64,000 nucleotides of DNA from Neoscytalidium dimidiatum. Its lineage: Eukaryota; Ascomycota; Dothideomycetes; Botryosphaeriales; Botryosphaeriaceae. Below the pieces are notes generated by a model, which saw nothing but the letters and a program-made list of their open reading frames with translations, had not been told where the DNA came from and made no database searches. This document shows, piece by piece, positions 33,941-46,400 of the stretch. Position 1 is the stretch's first letter, and each line of letters opens with the position of its first letter. The translations under genes and the position numbers were made by a program. Location: contig CM074696.1 in the NCBI GenBank assembly GCA_037367355.1, positions 3,658,001-3,722,000 on the forward strand, read 5' to 3'.

Positions 33941-36244
33941 CATGTACCTCATGCCTCTCATGCAGGACCCGCAGCCGAGTGTGGCTTATGACAGGTCACG
34001 AATGTGCGGATCAATCTTGCACAGCCTCACTGCCTCACGAGGCCACTTTGAGGCATGTCTACCGGTACCAGCAATGCGTCACGGCAGGCTTATCTTCTCC
34101 ACAGCCTTTGATGCCCTCGTATTGCAGGGGGGCAACAGAGGGTGCGAGTTGAGCACAGCCCCAAATCTTGCTCCTCCCCTTTGTGTGCCCAAGAATGTAA
34201 GCGCCGTGCGACTGATGCGTGACCGAAATGGTAGCGCACATGGAATGCGCCACGTAATTTCTGTGGCTTGCAAGGAGTTATCTCCTCTGTGGCACGGACA
34301 GAGCTCGTTCGGAGGCGCTCAGGTGTTGCCTTTCCATCAGGTTCTGCCTGTACGCCCGGACCCCTTCTGCGCTTGCATGCGTGCGAGCGTGCAGTCTGGC
34401 GTGACTGTCAAAGGCAGCGTGGCAGCGGACCGCTGGGCTTCGCTAAGGACATCTGGCCTGCGGGCCCCAACTCGCGCATCCGGCCATGCCAAGCTGGAAT
34501 TTTCCTTTTGGGACACATATGAACACTCAGTTGACGTCGTCTGGTATCTGAAAAGGACCGATATACGCCTGTTCAAGGCGTGCACTGACGGAGACCTCCC
34601 AACTTGGCATGGTCCAGATCTTGTATCAAGTATGTCGCCGAATGAGTCTTGTCGAGGGGCATCTGAGCGCATCGTCGGAGCTGTGTGGCAAGGTGAGGAT
34701 ACTGCGACGCTTGTGTTCAGCAAGAGGGAAGGGTTGGGTTAGGACTTGTGAGGGCTAGGAGGAACAGAGTTGTTGTAGATATACGAGCGAGGTCCGCGCG
34801 TAGGTTTCGCCGGGTTGACTTCACTGTAGATCATGATCCGTTGAGTGAGAGCAGCTTCGACTTGAAAGATAGTGCGGGAGGGTTGCTAGACTATGTCTGG
34901 TAGTGGTTTGGATGCCTAGCTCGGTATACATAGGCGAAGCTTGGAGTAAGGCGGCCACCAAGAAGCTGGCTTTAATCGTCAGGAGACGCGGAGGTCGACA
35001 TTGACGAAACGTGCGGACGAGAAAGAGATTGCTCAACAACGAATGGATGAGCATTTGAGGAGAGGATCGGTACGGGGTAGATGGCGCTCTGAACTGGGGC
35101 CTTCCGACGAGGGTCTGAGTGGTGTTGCGTGCTCTAGACGTCTAGACGCCGCGATTTTCGAGCGGCTTCAGAGAACAGGAAGGCACGATGACTCTTGGGG
35201 CGCTCAACAAACGACAGGCGCTGGGCCGCGGCTCTGTGCGGACCTGACCGCTTGCTGGATTGAGGCTGCGCAGGCTGAGCCCATCGGCGACAACGCCCCT
35301 GCAACTGTGTGCCGTTTCTCCCGAAGGGCTGACGCTCTAAACAGCAGTGCGCGAACCACGCCCAATAACCGCATATTCTGGAATATGCGGCGAAAACTAA
35401 GCTCCGCACTCCCGCAAGTCGTTATTAGGACGCGTGTGTCCAGTTCTTTTTTTAAACTGGGCAGCGTGATTCGGCCGAATAATACTGCACAGCTACGGAG
35501 CGCACGTTGAAGAAGTGCCTGGAGGCGCCGGCGCACCACCAACCCAGGTAGGCCGACGAACGAACGAGAGCCCACAACGGCAGCCTCCAGCAGCGTGCAT
35601 CCTGGCAGATTGGTCGGCAAATGCTTGAGGGCCGATTGCCGCCGACGTCGACAGTGAAGGGGAGTCTCCGGCGCAGGACAAGAGTCTAAAGCACATTATA
35701 GTAATAGAGGCCTTGGCTGCAATATAGACTATTATGCAGACCCCATCGGTGTGTTGAGGCTTGTCTTTGACGCCAATGGGGCCAGCAGAAGCACTATAGT
35801 CGAGCAGGCCTTCATCTAGGTCTCCATGCTGGAGCCTCGGACACGTGTTTCTCAAAGTTCCGAATACGTCGCATTGGGCGAGAGCCGGTCGAAAATTGGA
35901 GCCACCCTACAATACAAGGAAAGCAGGCAGTTCAAGCATCTCCTCGGGCACGCGTGCCCGCTGCAGGGAATGCAGTTACAAGATGCGGCGGGCGCGGCGG
36001 CGGGAAACTGCCGGCGTTTCCGAACACGAGCGGAAGAGAAGGTTTAAGGCGATAAAGCGTAATGGATTGCTGTATATCGCATCAGCACGCGGCATGTGGT
36101 CGTCGCTGGAGCAGGCAGAGGGCTGTCAGGCCGACTCCATTACGTGAGCTGCAGCGCGCTTGGGCCAAGGCAGCGGGCGATTGAGTCGTGAGCGCGCAGG
36201 CGACGGCAACTCGCTGCTTCCAGTCCCAGCCGCAAGCCAGCCCG

Positions 36245-36284
36245 GCAACCTAGCAACCTAGCAACCTAGCAGCCCAGCAGCCCA
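36245..36284. repeat. Tandem octamer array (GCAACCTA x3, GCAGCCCA x2)
   Basis: Five head-to-tail 8-bp units. The first three are identical, and the last two differ from them by the same two transitions. Non-coding. Confidence 0.9.
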
Positions 36285-38790
36285 GCCAGGCCATGGCATC
36301 GTACGTCACGCCTGCACGCCTACACGCCGGCCAGGCTAAGCCTCTGCCCTGGCCTCCGCAACGTCCCCCGACCTCACGCGCCGCCAGCCGCTGCCGGCCC
36401 AGCCCTATGCAAGCCGCCTCTCGCTCTCGCCAGTCTCGCTGCCGGCGCCGTCTTCTGAACAGCGCTCTCCCGACTCCCACGCGGTCCGGTGTTTCCCGAA
36501 AAAATTTCCGCTGCCGACACGCTCTCTCGCACGCCAGCAGCGCCAGCAGCAGCCCTCTCGGGCGTGGCGGACGGCATTGAGGTCGCGTCCATGGGCGGGA
36601 CCACGCACCGCACCGCCCCCCCTCGGCGGCCGCAGAAGGCTATTGACGTGACCGCGATCCAGACGCAGATATACAATGTCTGCTGCCCGAGGGACCCATC
36701 ACCGCAGCCCGTCTGCATTTTTAGAAGGCAGCGGGCCCGCGCAGTGGCCAGCCGGGTGTGTGCGCGCCGCCCTGATTGGACGCAGTTCCGCCGAAGCGAC
36801 ATGTGTGCGACTCAATGCCAACAGCTTCACGGTTAGTCGGCATCTGGAGCTCCCACCTGCGCACTTCTTCCCGCCCGCACAACCCAATTCGCGACGCTGA
36901 CCTGATCCTGCCAGCCTTGTTTCCGCGCCGCCTGTGCCAATGCCTTCCCCAGAGCGCCGCTGCCCGCCACGCCCGTGAACGGCGGCCCGCTGCCAGGAGC
37001 CCACCCATGTCGCCCCCCTCTCCGCCTGCTGCTGGGACCAGATGCACTTCGCCACAGTCTATCGAGATCCCCCGTCCACGCCCCTCCGCGTGCCCAGGGA
37101 CTCCGCCGGGCTGTGCAAGTCACGGAGAGCCCAGCGCCCGCCGAACTGGGCAGATCCCGCAGCGCCCGCTGTGGCTTGGACCGCGACACTTTGCGGATGA
37201 CGGTATCTCGAAACATGTGCGACGCCTCGGCCTTGCCGAACCCAGCAGTGCTGCCCGTACACGCCTGCCAAGCGAGCCTGCATGCTGGTCAGTCACCGGA
37301 AATCATCACCTGCACACTCTGGGTATGGATCCTCACTGAGCGCCCGCTCCTGACCAATGGCTGCCTATATGGGGAGAATCCTTACGCTCTCGAGCTGGTA
37401 ATAAATCTCCAAAAGGGGCCCCTCTTGAAAGCACCCGCCAGCTCCATGCCGGAGAGGGAAGAATTGCCGTCAGCATTCTCCAGGCCCCGTCATGACGCGC
37501 TCTGCCATTGGGCCCGGCTGTCCGCAACCCAAGGGAACTCCCGCCAGATATTTTACCGTTCCCTCCGCGTTGACAGCTCGAGCCAGAGGGTTGCCCTGCC
37601 TTCTCTACCTGCAGCAGGCGAGAACATCGTTGCTTGCTAGGTCTCGGCAGCACGAACGGCAGCCCATCCCTTGCCCTGCCTATGCCATGCTATTCGCTCC
37701 CCGAGTTCATGTGAGATCTTGTTTCTTGGCGACGAGGTGAGATTTCCGTCCCCATTTGCTCCTGTGCGACGCTCGAACACGCGTCATCCTTTCTCTAGAC
37801 CTTCGCGTGCTGCACGATCCCATATTCGTCACCCTATCATTCTTGGGTCGACATCATATCTGGTGTCATGCCGAGACTGTGCAGTTACAGGACGTTGACG
37901 CTCCTGTCCCCAGGGGCTGTCGATGCCAGGGGGTGTTGGCGTGATTGCGCCAGCGCTCGACCGCTGCCGAGGCTTGACGGGCGGCAGCCACACCTGCTGG
38001 TCGTGAGCTCGCATCTATACGCATGGCGGAATATCAGCCTCCAGTCTCGGCGAAACAGGGAACGATTCATGACCAAACAGGCGACGGCTTGGCATCAGTC
38101 GTCGCGGCGAGCTTGAGCAGCAGGAAGAGACGGCAGCGGGAGGTCTTTGATCAAGTGAAACTCATCAGTGGGGAAAGCAACACGCAAAATGCCGTCACTC
38201 TGCGACCCGCGTATTCGTTACGGTGCCGACGTCAACAGCGCCCAGCACCAAGGCGTGGGCCGACCATGGGTCAGGCTAGCCGGATCCAGCACTAAGGTTC
38301 AACGTGCCTGAAGAGGCGGCCGCTGTTCTTGCAGGCCGGGATGGCGCTGCTGCATCATTGCATGTATAGCTTAGGGCGACGACGGTGAGTCAAAACAGGC
38401 ATGCGCGTTTCGACGTGCAGCGGCCAGATCTGTGCGGACGCTGGAGGCCAGCAGAAAGCGTCCACCTACGGCACCATCAGTCCCTGCCGATCAGCCCTAG
38501 CAGCGTGTCTATGGCAGCGCTAGGTGGCTGGTGACAGGGAGGGCGGGCAAATGGGCAGGCGCGGATGCAGGCGTCGCTCGCGGCGTCAGCAATTGACGAA
38601 TTGCTCGAGCCATGGTTGGGTTCCGGCAAGCTCGCGGATCGGCATCCGAGTTCATGCGCACGCAGATCTGGGACTCTGCTAGCGGCCGGCGGCCGGGGCG
38701 CTGAGGCTTGGGGGAGGGCGACGGCCGTTATCGGATTGGGAGCGGCCCCCACGAGCGGTGCGCGATAGCGCGGTACGAGCAGGAGGATGG

Positions 38791-38820
38791 CTGGCGCTGG
38801 CACTGGCACTGGCGCTGGCA
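38791..38820. repeat. Tandem hexamer array CTGGC(G/A) x5
   Basis: Five perfect-length 6-bp units alternating at the last base. Confidence 0.9.
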
Positions 38821-38879
38821 CCGGGACTCGCACTGGACACTGCGGCAGTCTGCTGGCGGACGGCGGGCGCGAGCTCGCC

Positions 38880-38914
38880 TGCCCACTGCCCACTGCCCAG
38901 TGCCCAGTGCCCAG
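38880..38914. repeat. Tandem heptamer array TGCCCA(C/G) x5
   Basis: Five 7-bp units. On the minus strand it reads as GGG tracts separated by four bases, so it fits a G-quadruplex pattern. Confidence 0.9.
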
Positions 38915-39220
38915 GCAGGCGGCCGGGGGAGCTCGGGCGGGCAGCTGACGTCCCACTGCGCCCCGACGCGCAGCATTGGTGGTGGACAATGCGCCACATC
39001 ACGGGGACCGGGCGCTGTACGTTGCAAGGCGCAGCGCACGCTGCGATGGGGCGCGGTGGTGTGTGGCCCCCCCTGGCGCCGGCGTCGAGGCCCTGCGGAC
39101 TGTGGCCCCAGGCAGCTCCACCTTGCGGCGACGCGCCTGCTGTGCTCGTCAGCGGTGCCTCAGCGCCAAGCTCTCCGAGGAGCGCCAAGCCGCATGCCTG
39201 GCAGCAGAGGGGGCCGCGCC

Positions 39221-39248
39221 CGCTGGCCGCTGGCCGCTGGCCGCTGGC
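39221..39248. repeat. Tandem heptamer array CGCTGGC x4
   Basis: Four identical 7-bp units, immediately followed (8 bp) by a different heptamer array. Confidence 0.9.
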
Positions 39249-39255
39249 CGGTGGT

Positions 39256-39304
39256 GCAGGGCGCAGGGCGCAGGGCGCAGGGTGCAGGGTGCAGGGTGCA
39301 GGGC
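39256..39304. repeat. Tandem heptamer array GCAGGG(C/T) x7
   Basis: Seven 7-bp units: three ending C, three ending T, one ending C. It has GGG tracts every seven bases on the + strand, compatible with a G-quadruplex. Confidence 0.9.
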
Positions 39305-39780
39305 GGCGGCCGAATGGGGCGCTGGGTGCGAGCAGCGGCTGACTCGGCGCGAACACACAGATCGCTTATTTCCGCCGGCTCGCGGAATGCTTGCCGCAGG
39401 GCACGGCGGCCATTGGCCAGGCGGTGCCGGGTTCGAGGATTCTGGAAAAGCCGGCACGCTGGTGGGGAGCTGCATCCCATGCGCGGCCAAGCAACTCCGC
39501 CAGCGCCGCCACTCTCGTACGGGCGGCCCACCCCAGGCCGTCGGGAGCGGGAGACGCGAGCGACGGGCGCACTATCCCTCGATAAGCGAAGCCAAGCTTC
39601 ATCAGCGAGGCCAAATTACGTAGCCGTGGCAGTAGGGCGGTGCTGGACGCTGCCCTCGCCGGCCGTGGGCACGGTGGGCGCGCCGCGACATCGTCCTTCC
39701 CTACCCGGTGGATCTCCCTCCTCCCAGTCACACCCTGTCCGCCCTACCCTCGGCCTGCGGGGCGCATCCTGTGCGAGCCA

Positions 39781-39807
39781 CCGAGCCCCCCGAGCCCCCC
39801 GAGCCCC
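39781..39807. repeat. Tandem nonamer array CCGAGCCCC x3
   Basis: Three identical 9-bp units plus extra C residues; long G runs on the minus strand. About 250 bp upstream of the Zn2Cys6 gene start. Confidence 0.9.
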
Positions 39808-40053
39808 CCCCAACGGCGGACGCGCGCTTGGCACCCACGACCCAGCGCGCTGCGATTTGCACGCCCGTGCTCGGTCCTTCCTTAACACCGCCGCGCCTGC
39901 GATCACCGCCACCGAACGCCCTTGGCGGCTCCGTTCTCCACAGCCTGTGATATGCCCTGGTCACATTAAAACCCATTCCCCCAGCGGATTTTCGCCCGAG
40001 CCGCGGAGTCGACTCTGACCTAGAACCGCGAGACCTCTCCTCCCACCAAGCAC

Positions 40054-43000
40054 ATGGCCGCCCACACGCCCTCCGAGACCATGCCTCTCGAGGACGCGCC
40101 GAGTGCGTCTGCCTCAAGCACGACGCCGTGGGCCACGCCGGCCACCACCCAGGAGACCGAGAACACGCCCCGCGACCAGTCCGAGCAGCCTGATCAGGAC
40201 CAGCAGTCCCCGCCCGCCGACGCCGGCAACGATGCACAGGCGCCGAGGCCGCAGCTGCCCATGCAAAAGCGCCGCAGAGTCACCCGCGCCTGCGACGAGT
40301 GCCGCCGCAAGAAGATCAAGTGCGATGGCAAGCAGCCGTGTACCCATTGCACTGTCTACAGCTATGGTGCGCCCTCAATGGCCCGCCGCTCTCCTCCCGG
40401 CCCCGCCTGAGCGCTGACAGTTCGCCAGAGTGTACATACGACCAGCCCTCCAACCGCCGCCGCAATGCTGCCCCGCAGTACGTGGAGGCTCTGGAGAACC
40501 GGATGAAGCGCGCCGAGGCGCTCCTCGGCGCCATTCTCCCCAACGTAGACCTCGACGACCCTGCCCTCGTGGCAAGTTTGCAGGAAGGTGTGCTGCCTCC
40601 CCTCCCACAGGTTCAGCCTAGGCCCTTCCCCGCGTCAGACACCCAGATGGCCCACGCGCCAGTCGACCGCCCAATGCGCGCCGACACCATGATCCCGCAA
40701 GGTCAGTCCGAGGAAGGACAGCTGGAGTCGATGGTGCGTGCCACTGGTCAGCTCGACCTCGATGAACACGGCTACTGGGACTACCACGGTCACTCATCCG
40801 GCTTGAGCTTTGTGCGTCGAATGCGTGAGAGGTTCGACATCATGGGCAGAGGTGAAGGCGAATCGTCCCCATTTCCCCTTGCCCGACCTCTCTCCCACGT
40901 GTTCGAGTCGCCTAAGTCTGTACAGGATTCGCCTGCAGCCTTCGAGAATGCCATGCCTGGTGGTGCCGAGCTCCCCCCAAAGGAAAAAGCCCGCGAATTG
41001 TGCGACACTGCCATCAACGATGCCAGCGCCCTGTTACGTGTTGTCCACATGCCCACCTTTTGGAAGAGCTTCGAGGAGCTGTATAGCAAGACGCCTGAAG
41101 AATATGGTGCTACCGAGAATAGTTTCCTGCCCCTGCTGTACACTGTCCTTGCCCTAGGAACCCTATTTTCGCGGACGTCCGAGGATCTGGACGAAGTAGG
41201 CTACGAGAACGCCATCAACCAAGGGTATGTCTGCGCGAGTCCCCATGTTGTCCACGTGGCTGACGGCCCTGCAGTGTTCAGTATTTCAAGGCTGCCCGAA
41301 ACATCCTGGATATTGCCATGTGCCGTGATTTGCATGCGCTCCAGGCCGTCATCTTCATGATCTTGTTTCTGCAGTCCTCCGCAAAACTGTCCACTTGCTA
41401 CGCCTACATAGGTATTGCCCTTCGCTCTGCTTTACGTATGGGCTTGCACCGCTCTATGAATGACCGGTTCAACCCAATTGAGAACGAGACTCGCAAGCGC
41501 ATTTTCTGGGTCATCCGCAAGATGGATATCTACGTCGGTGCTCTCTTGGGATTGCCTCATACTATGAGCAGTGAAGAGATCGATCAAGACTTGCCAGCTG
41601 AGCTTGATGATGAGTATATTACCGAGACCGAATATTTGACTCAGCCTCCCGGCACCGTCTCTCTCATCACTGCTTGCAATGCGCACACTACACTTATTGA
41701 CATCTTGGCAAAGGTGGTTCGCGTCGTGTACCCGATCAAGGGCAAGACGCATATCCAACAAGGGCAGAAGATAATGTCCTACACTGTCTCTTATGCTGAC
41801 ATCAGGGAGCTCGAAAGAGACCTTCAGCAGTGGATGGAACACCTGCCGATGGCGCTAAAGCCTGGCGGGGAGGCGTCCATTCTGCTCACTCGGTGAGTGC
41901 CGGTTTGCCCCGTGAGAACTACCATGATCTGACCTCAAGCAGTGTTCGACAGCTTCTCCGTATGGCATACGCTCACACGCAAATGATGCTCTACCGACCA
42001 TTCGTTCACTACGTTTCGAAGTCGCCCAACTGTGCATCTTTGGATAAGCGTGCATATGCTTGTGCATCCGCCTGTATTAGTGTGTCCCGGAACATCATCC
42101 ACATCACTGCAGAAATGAAAAAGCGAGGAATGCTTAATGGCTGTTATTGGTTCACAATGTACACGACATTTTTCTCGATCATGACGCTGGTCTACTTCGC
42201 CCTGGAGAACCCGGAGTCTCCGACGAGTCAGGATGTGTTGAAAGAGGCATATGAAGGGAAAGACGTCTTAGAAGGCCTTGCCAAGCGAAGTATGGCCGCG
42301 GACAGGTGCACGAGCACTCTCAGGGTAGGTTTAAGAATTTCTTTTTTACGTACACCCACTGACAAACGCAGGCGGTGTTTGATCAGCTACCGGAACGGAT
42401 CCGAAGAGGCCGGGAGCTGGCGCTAGCTGCCGCGAGTCGCAAGCGTCGACAAGCCCCATCACCCCAGCCCGATGACAAGTCTATGTCCGGTCTATCCGAG
42501 CCAGACTTACATGATGTTCAGGCTATTCCACCTCGGCGTGCCAATACCTTCCCCAAGAACCTCGAAGATCCTCGTGCGAGAGGCTCATTCCGCCCGAGCT
42601 TTCCTCAGCCTCCCGACCTTGATGGTCCGCCACAGAACCAGGTTGGCAGTGATCAGGCCTTCCCTCACAGCATGCCTGCTGCCACCAACTTCTACCCTCA
42701 AGGTATGCAGCAAAACATGACGCCATCCCCAGTGTTCCGCCACGCCCAGCATCAGCAGCAGCAGCAAATGCCTCAATTCGGATTTTTGCCAGCACACAAC
42801 ACGTTCATCGACCGTATCAACGGACTCAACCCGCCGATCCCCGATCTCAGTGCCATGATGTTTCCCTCCGGTGACCCTCTCGCATACCCCAACCAGCCGA
42901 TGACGACATTTGAAAACAATGGATTCAGCAACATCAGCAGAGCCGGTGACCCCGCGAACACTTTCCTCGCATTTGGTGGGTCCGGAGGGTCTGGGACGCC

Positions 43001-43400
43001 TGTTTCGAGCAACCGCAGTGGCAGCAATAGGAACTCCGGAATTTTTGGCATTCCTCCGAACGCCAGCCCGCATGGTGACCCGCATGGTGTCAGTGCTGTG
43101 GATGTTGAGCTCCATAACCCCAGCCCATTCGTCTTCGCTGCTGGAACGCAGTTTGGCATGGCTCCTGGGGCGATGCACGCAGCTCACCAACATGGGCGCC
43201 AGATGTTTGCTCCTGGCGCAGGGATGCAGGATGGTATGGGAACGTCGAGCAGTGGCGGCATGGGGGGATCTATGGCTATGGCTGGCGCTGGGCCCATGAA
43301 TTTGGATGACCTCTTTACTGGAGAAGAATGGGCTGGTATGTTTGCTGAGCAGGGGAGCGGCATGGGCCAAGGCCAAGGGATGGGCTTTGGTTTCCGTTAG
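40054..43400 (+). CDS. Zn2Cys6 transcription factor, five exons, 1045 aa
   Basis: Exons are 40054..40366, 40429..41224, 41275..41892, 41943..42324 and 42372..43400; introns of 62, 50, 50, 47 nt, all GT-AG and phase-consistent. The binuclear zinc cluster is at residues 80-106 (C80, C83, C90, C96, C99, C106), preceded by the basic KRRRVTRA, and intron 1 falls in codon 105, just before the sixth Cys. A coiled-coil-like linker follows ([20 protein letters not shown]). The fungal-specific TF middle-homology domain runs from about residue 300 to 650 ([38 protein letters not shown]). The C-terminal third is Gln/Gly/Met/Pro-rich with QQQQQ and an acidic [19 protein letters not shown], a likely activation region. 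The cluster resembles the Asg1/Hal9 group of yeast regulators by memory; the target genes are unknown. Confidence 0.92.
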
Positions 43401-46400
43401 TGTGAGGAAGGGAAGCGGAGGAAGTCTTGATTGGATTCTGAGCCTGAGCTGAGAGGGGGAGATTTTTGGATTCAAGAGATCTCTGGAAGTGGAGGTTGTG
43501 AATGGATGTGGGAAAGATTCGAAGGTTCCCAAGGGGCAAACTTCTCAGGGAGCGGCTTGGGAGCCATGAAAGAGGTGGGGGTGGTAATAACAAAAGGGAG
43601 GTCCTTGGGCTCGAACGGACGGAGACGACCATTTGGGCAGCATCCAAGGAGATGGAAAGGGAGTTGGAAGAAAAAGGAGAGCCCGGACGTGGATGGGACC
43701 GTACTGGGTCCCAACCTGATTTTGTCAAGAGCGGCGCCGGTTCGCCGCACCTCAGGAGTCTGTGGGGTTGTCATACGCGCATACTGTGCATGTACCAGGT
43801 GTACGCACTGCCTCATTGCATTGCTTACGCTTCGTTCATGATACCCCGCGGTTTTTAAGAATAACGGCTTTTTGATGTGGAAGGGAAATGTCTCGGTTGT
43901 AAAGAGGAAGAGGGAGAGTGTATGTGGTGGAGAAAGGCTTTTCGAAAAAGGGTGATGAAGGCGTCAACGTTTTCTTTTTTTTTTTTCCTTCCTTTTCTTT
44001 ACTGTCCTGCTCGTGCCTTTTAGTCGTTCCCTTGTGGTGTCTACATTTCCTGGCGCTGTGCATCGGGCGTTGCTCGTGCTCACATACATCTTTTTTTCTG
44101 CCTCACGTTGCCGCACCTTTGTTTGGGAACGATCTTGGAAAAAAAAATGATGACTTGCATGGGCTCGGTGTCAGCATTGGGAAATATCTTTTTTCATTGC
44201 TTTTGAGAGAGACGTCCGCTCCTTAACAGACTTATGACGGTGATGCCGTGCTTTTGTCTGGATGTGGTATAGTGTTTGGTCGTAGTGTTTTCTTCGTGTT
44301 TCTTTTTATTTTTATTTTTTTCATTAGTAGCTACAGAGGTGTTGGTGGACGTTGAGAGAAGAATATAGTTCTGGGGAAGTCGGTGCTCAGGGACACATCT
44401 AAAAGAGTAATGCGTTGCTGGTTTTGTTTGGTGTTGCTAGTTTACTCTCGTCTCTCGATCTTGTTTCGATAGTGATGGTGATGATCATGACGATCTGTGT
44501 ATGTGGATGGTTGCGTGTGTGTTGCGTGGAGTGTAACAGTGTATTTAGGTAGGCGAGGCTCTGTTGATAGGGCGTGTGTTCGAGGGGGGCTCGGCTACAA
44601 TTGGAAGCTGAATTCATTGCGTGGATGAACAAAAGGGTCTGGACGCAGCACGGGGACACCTTCGATAGTGGGTCGAGACGGAGCTGCCTCCTCAACGGTG
44701 CATCATGTACGTACGCACACACCACGTTGCTGATGCCTACGGTTACCTGCCGCATCAGGCCATACTTGCAGCTCGAGTCAACTCTATTGCAACTAGTGTC
44801 CTTTTTCGCCCTGTGGGCCGCCGGTGATCCTGGCGCAAAGCGGGTACCGCGAACTGACCATCGGCCGCGGTGAACTTCATTCAGCAAGATCGTGTAAAAC
44901 ATCAATACATTTGTGCTAGTACTGCAGACGGGTTTGTTCATCCGGCCGAAAAGTCATCTGGTGAAGACTCTCGGTGTTCACTGATTGCATCACTTCGGAA
45001 TTTTTTTAATGGCATACATGTTCAAGGTCATCATCCGCAATATTTCATCACCCCCTTTGGGTGTTATCGATTGGACGACGACCAGCCTACTAAGCTGAGA
45101 AGACATGAGACAGTAATGCGACGAGGAGGATTGTAAGTCGAGAGCAAGAGGGAGACGGACTTCGCCGGACGGTCGCTGCTTGGCATACGTTCGGCCTGCA
45201 GCGCGCTGTCCCGGATATCGCCGTGGGTTGGTTTGACGTGATCGTTCGCTGAATTGGGGGGTTGTTTTCGGCTGGACTCATTCATTCCACATACCCCGGA
45301 CGGACTGAGATGTGGGGAGAGCTAGCGATACATGGTGCCCAGTCTTTCCATCCCTCCCTCCCTCCCTCTCTCTCGCAACTACAGTGGGTTTCCCTGCACG
45401 AGTTACGAGTATCGGACCCTGAACGCAGATGGGTTGGGCTTAGGTAAGAAGCTTCGCCGCATGGCGAGCAGTGTCACACGTGGGCATCGCTCTTATCAGC
45501 ATTGCGTCTGTGGGAACTTTCTTCGTATTTCGTTCTCGCCTACGTTCGACTTTCTGGTTGCTGCGGGTAATCGGACGGTGCGCCTTGTGCGCGTTACGTT
45601 CCAATCCACCAAGATTTTTTTTTTTTTTTACCTGCCTTAGGTTCATTCCCCTATGTTCCGGTGCGACTTCCAGAGAGTCTTGTTTTATCGGACACGCGTC
45701 ACGGATGCCGGTGAAGGGGGGGAATCTGTTGTCGTATTCGGCACGGCTTCAAAGATGCCGTGTTATCGCCAGCCAGGGCGTTCTTTGGGTGAACTGGGGA
45801 CTATGACTTCACAGGCTGCCAAGGCGGCGGCGGCGGGTAAGGGAAAATGGAAGGAGTCAGGCTACACAAGAAACTCTGGGCGCTTTTCGCAGGATGCCAA
45901 GGGCGCCGCTCTTGGCCGGAGTGGGTGCCGAGAGCGGGACGCGTTGCCTCAGGCGTTTTCCCGGGCCAAGCGGTGTAGCGTCTTGTCCCCACGGGCATGA
46001 GAAGTTTATCGTTTTCTTTGGGTCCGAATTCTAAAGGCTGGGATATTGCGTTGGGATGTGGTTCCGGCAGTGAACCGGGGGTTTCTTGGTATTCTTGAGT
46101 GTGGCGCAAAGCAGCTTTTACTCGTCCACGGTAGCGGTAGGCTTCACGAAGCGCCCAACGACGCCATATCCGGCCGTCCGCGGACTGGGCATGTGCTCGG
46201 TGCCCGCGTGTGGAGACGAGCGCACGTGGTGTGGTGGTGTGGCCTGGGGATTCCTTGGGGCTTCTGCGCGTTCCGTGTCCCCACCAAGGAAAAGATGCAT
46301 GCCTTGTGACATAAGGCTCTGCGCGCTACTCGCCGAGCCTTGGGAACTCCGCTAGCCTATAGCGACGGATTTCGGAATTACTAGTGCGAGCTAAGCTGCT

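Larger units (their letters stand above)
33941..40053. other. Gene-poor stretch, increasingly GC-rich, with short tandem arrays
   Basis: About 6.1 kb before the Zn2Cys6 gene. The longest frame in the first part (33942..34742, +, 266 codons) lacks any domain or regular composition. From 36200 to 40000 several frames on both strands stay open together, which reflects GC content rather than genes. Arrays of 6- to 9-bp units are listed separately. The last few hundred bases are the promoter of the transcription factor. Confidence 0.5.

Noticed and set aside
33942..34742. 266-codon + strand ORF in the gene-poor stretch
   Set aside because: No domain, uneven composition, competing open frames on the minus strand, no splice or promoter support. 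Possible orphan gene at best.
36776..37339. 187-codon + strand ORF and overlapping minus frames
   Set aside because: Low-complexity Pro/Arg/Ala translation, with frames open on both strands; no protein features.
38708..40018. 436-codon + strand ORF
   Set aside because: It runs straight through several tandem arrays and is accompanied by open frames in other phases and on the other strand; explained by GC content.
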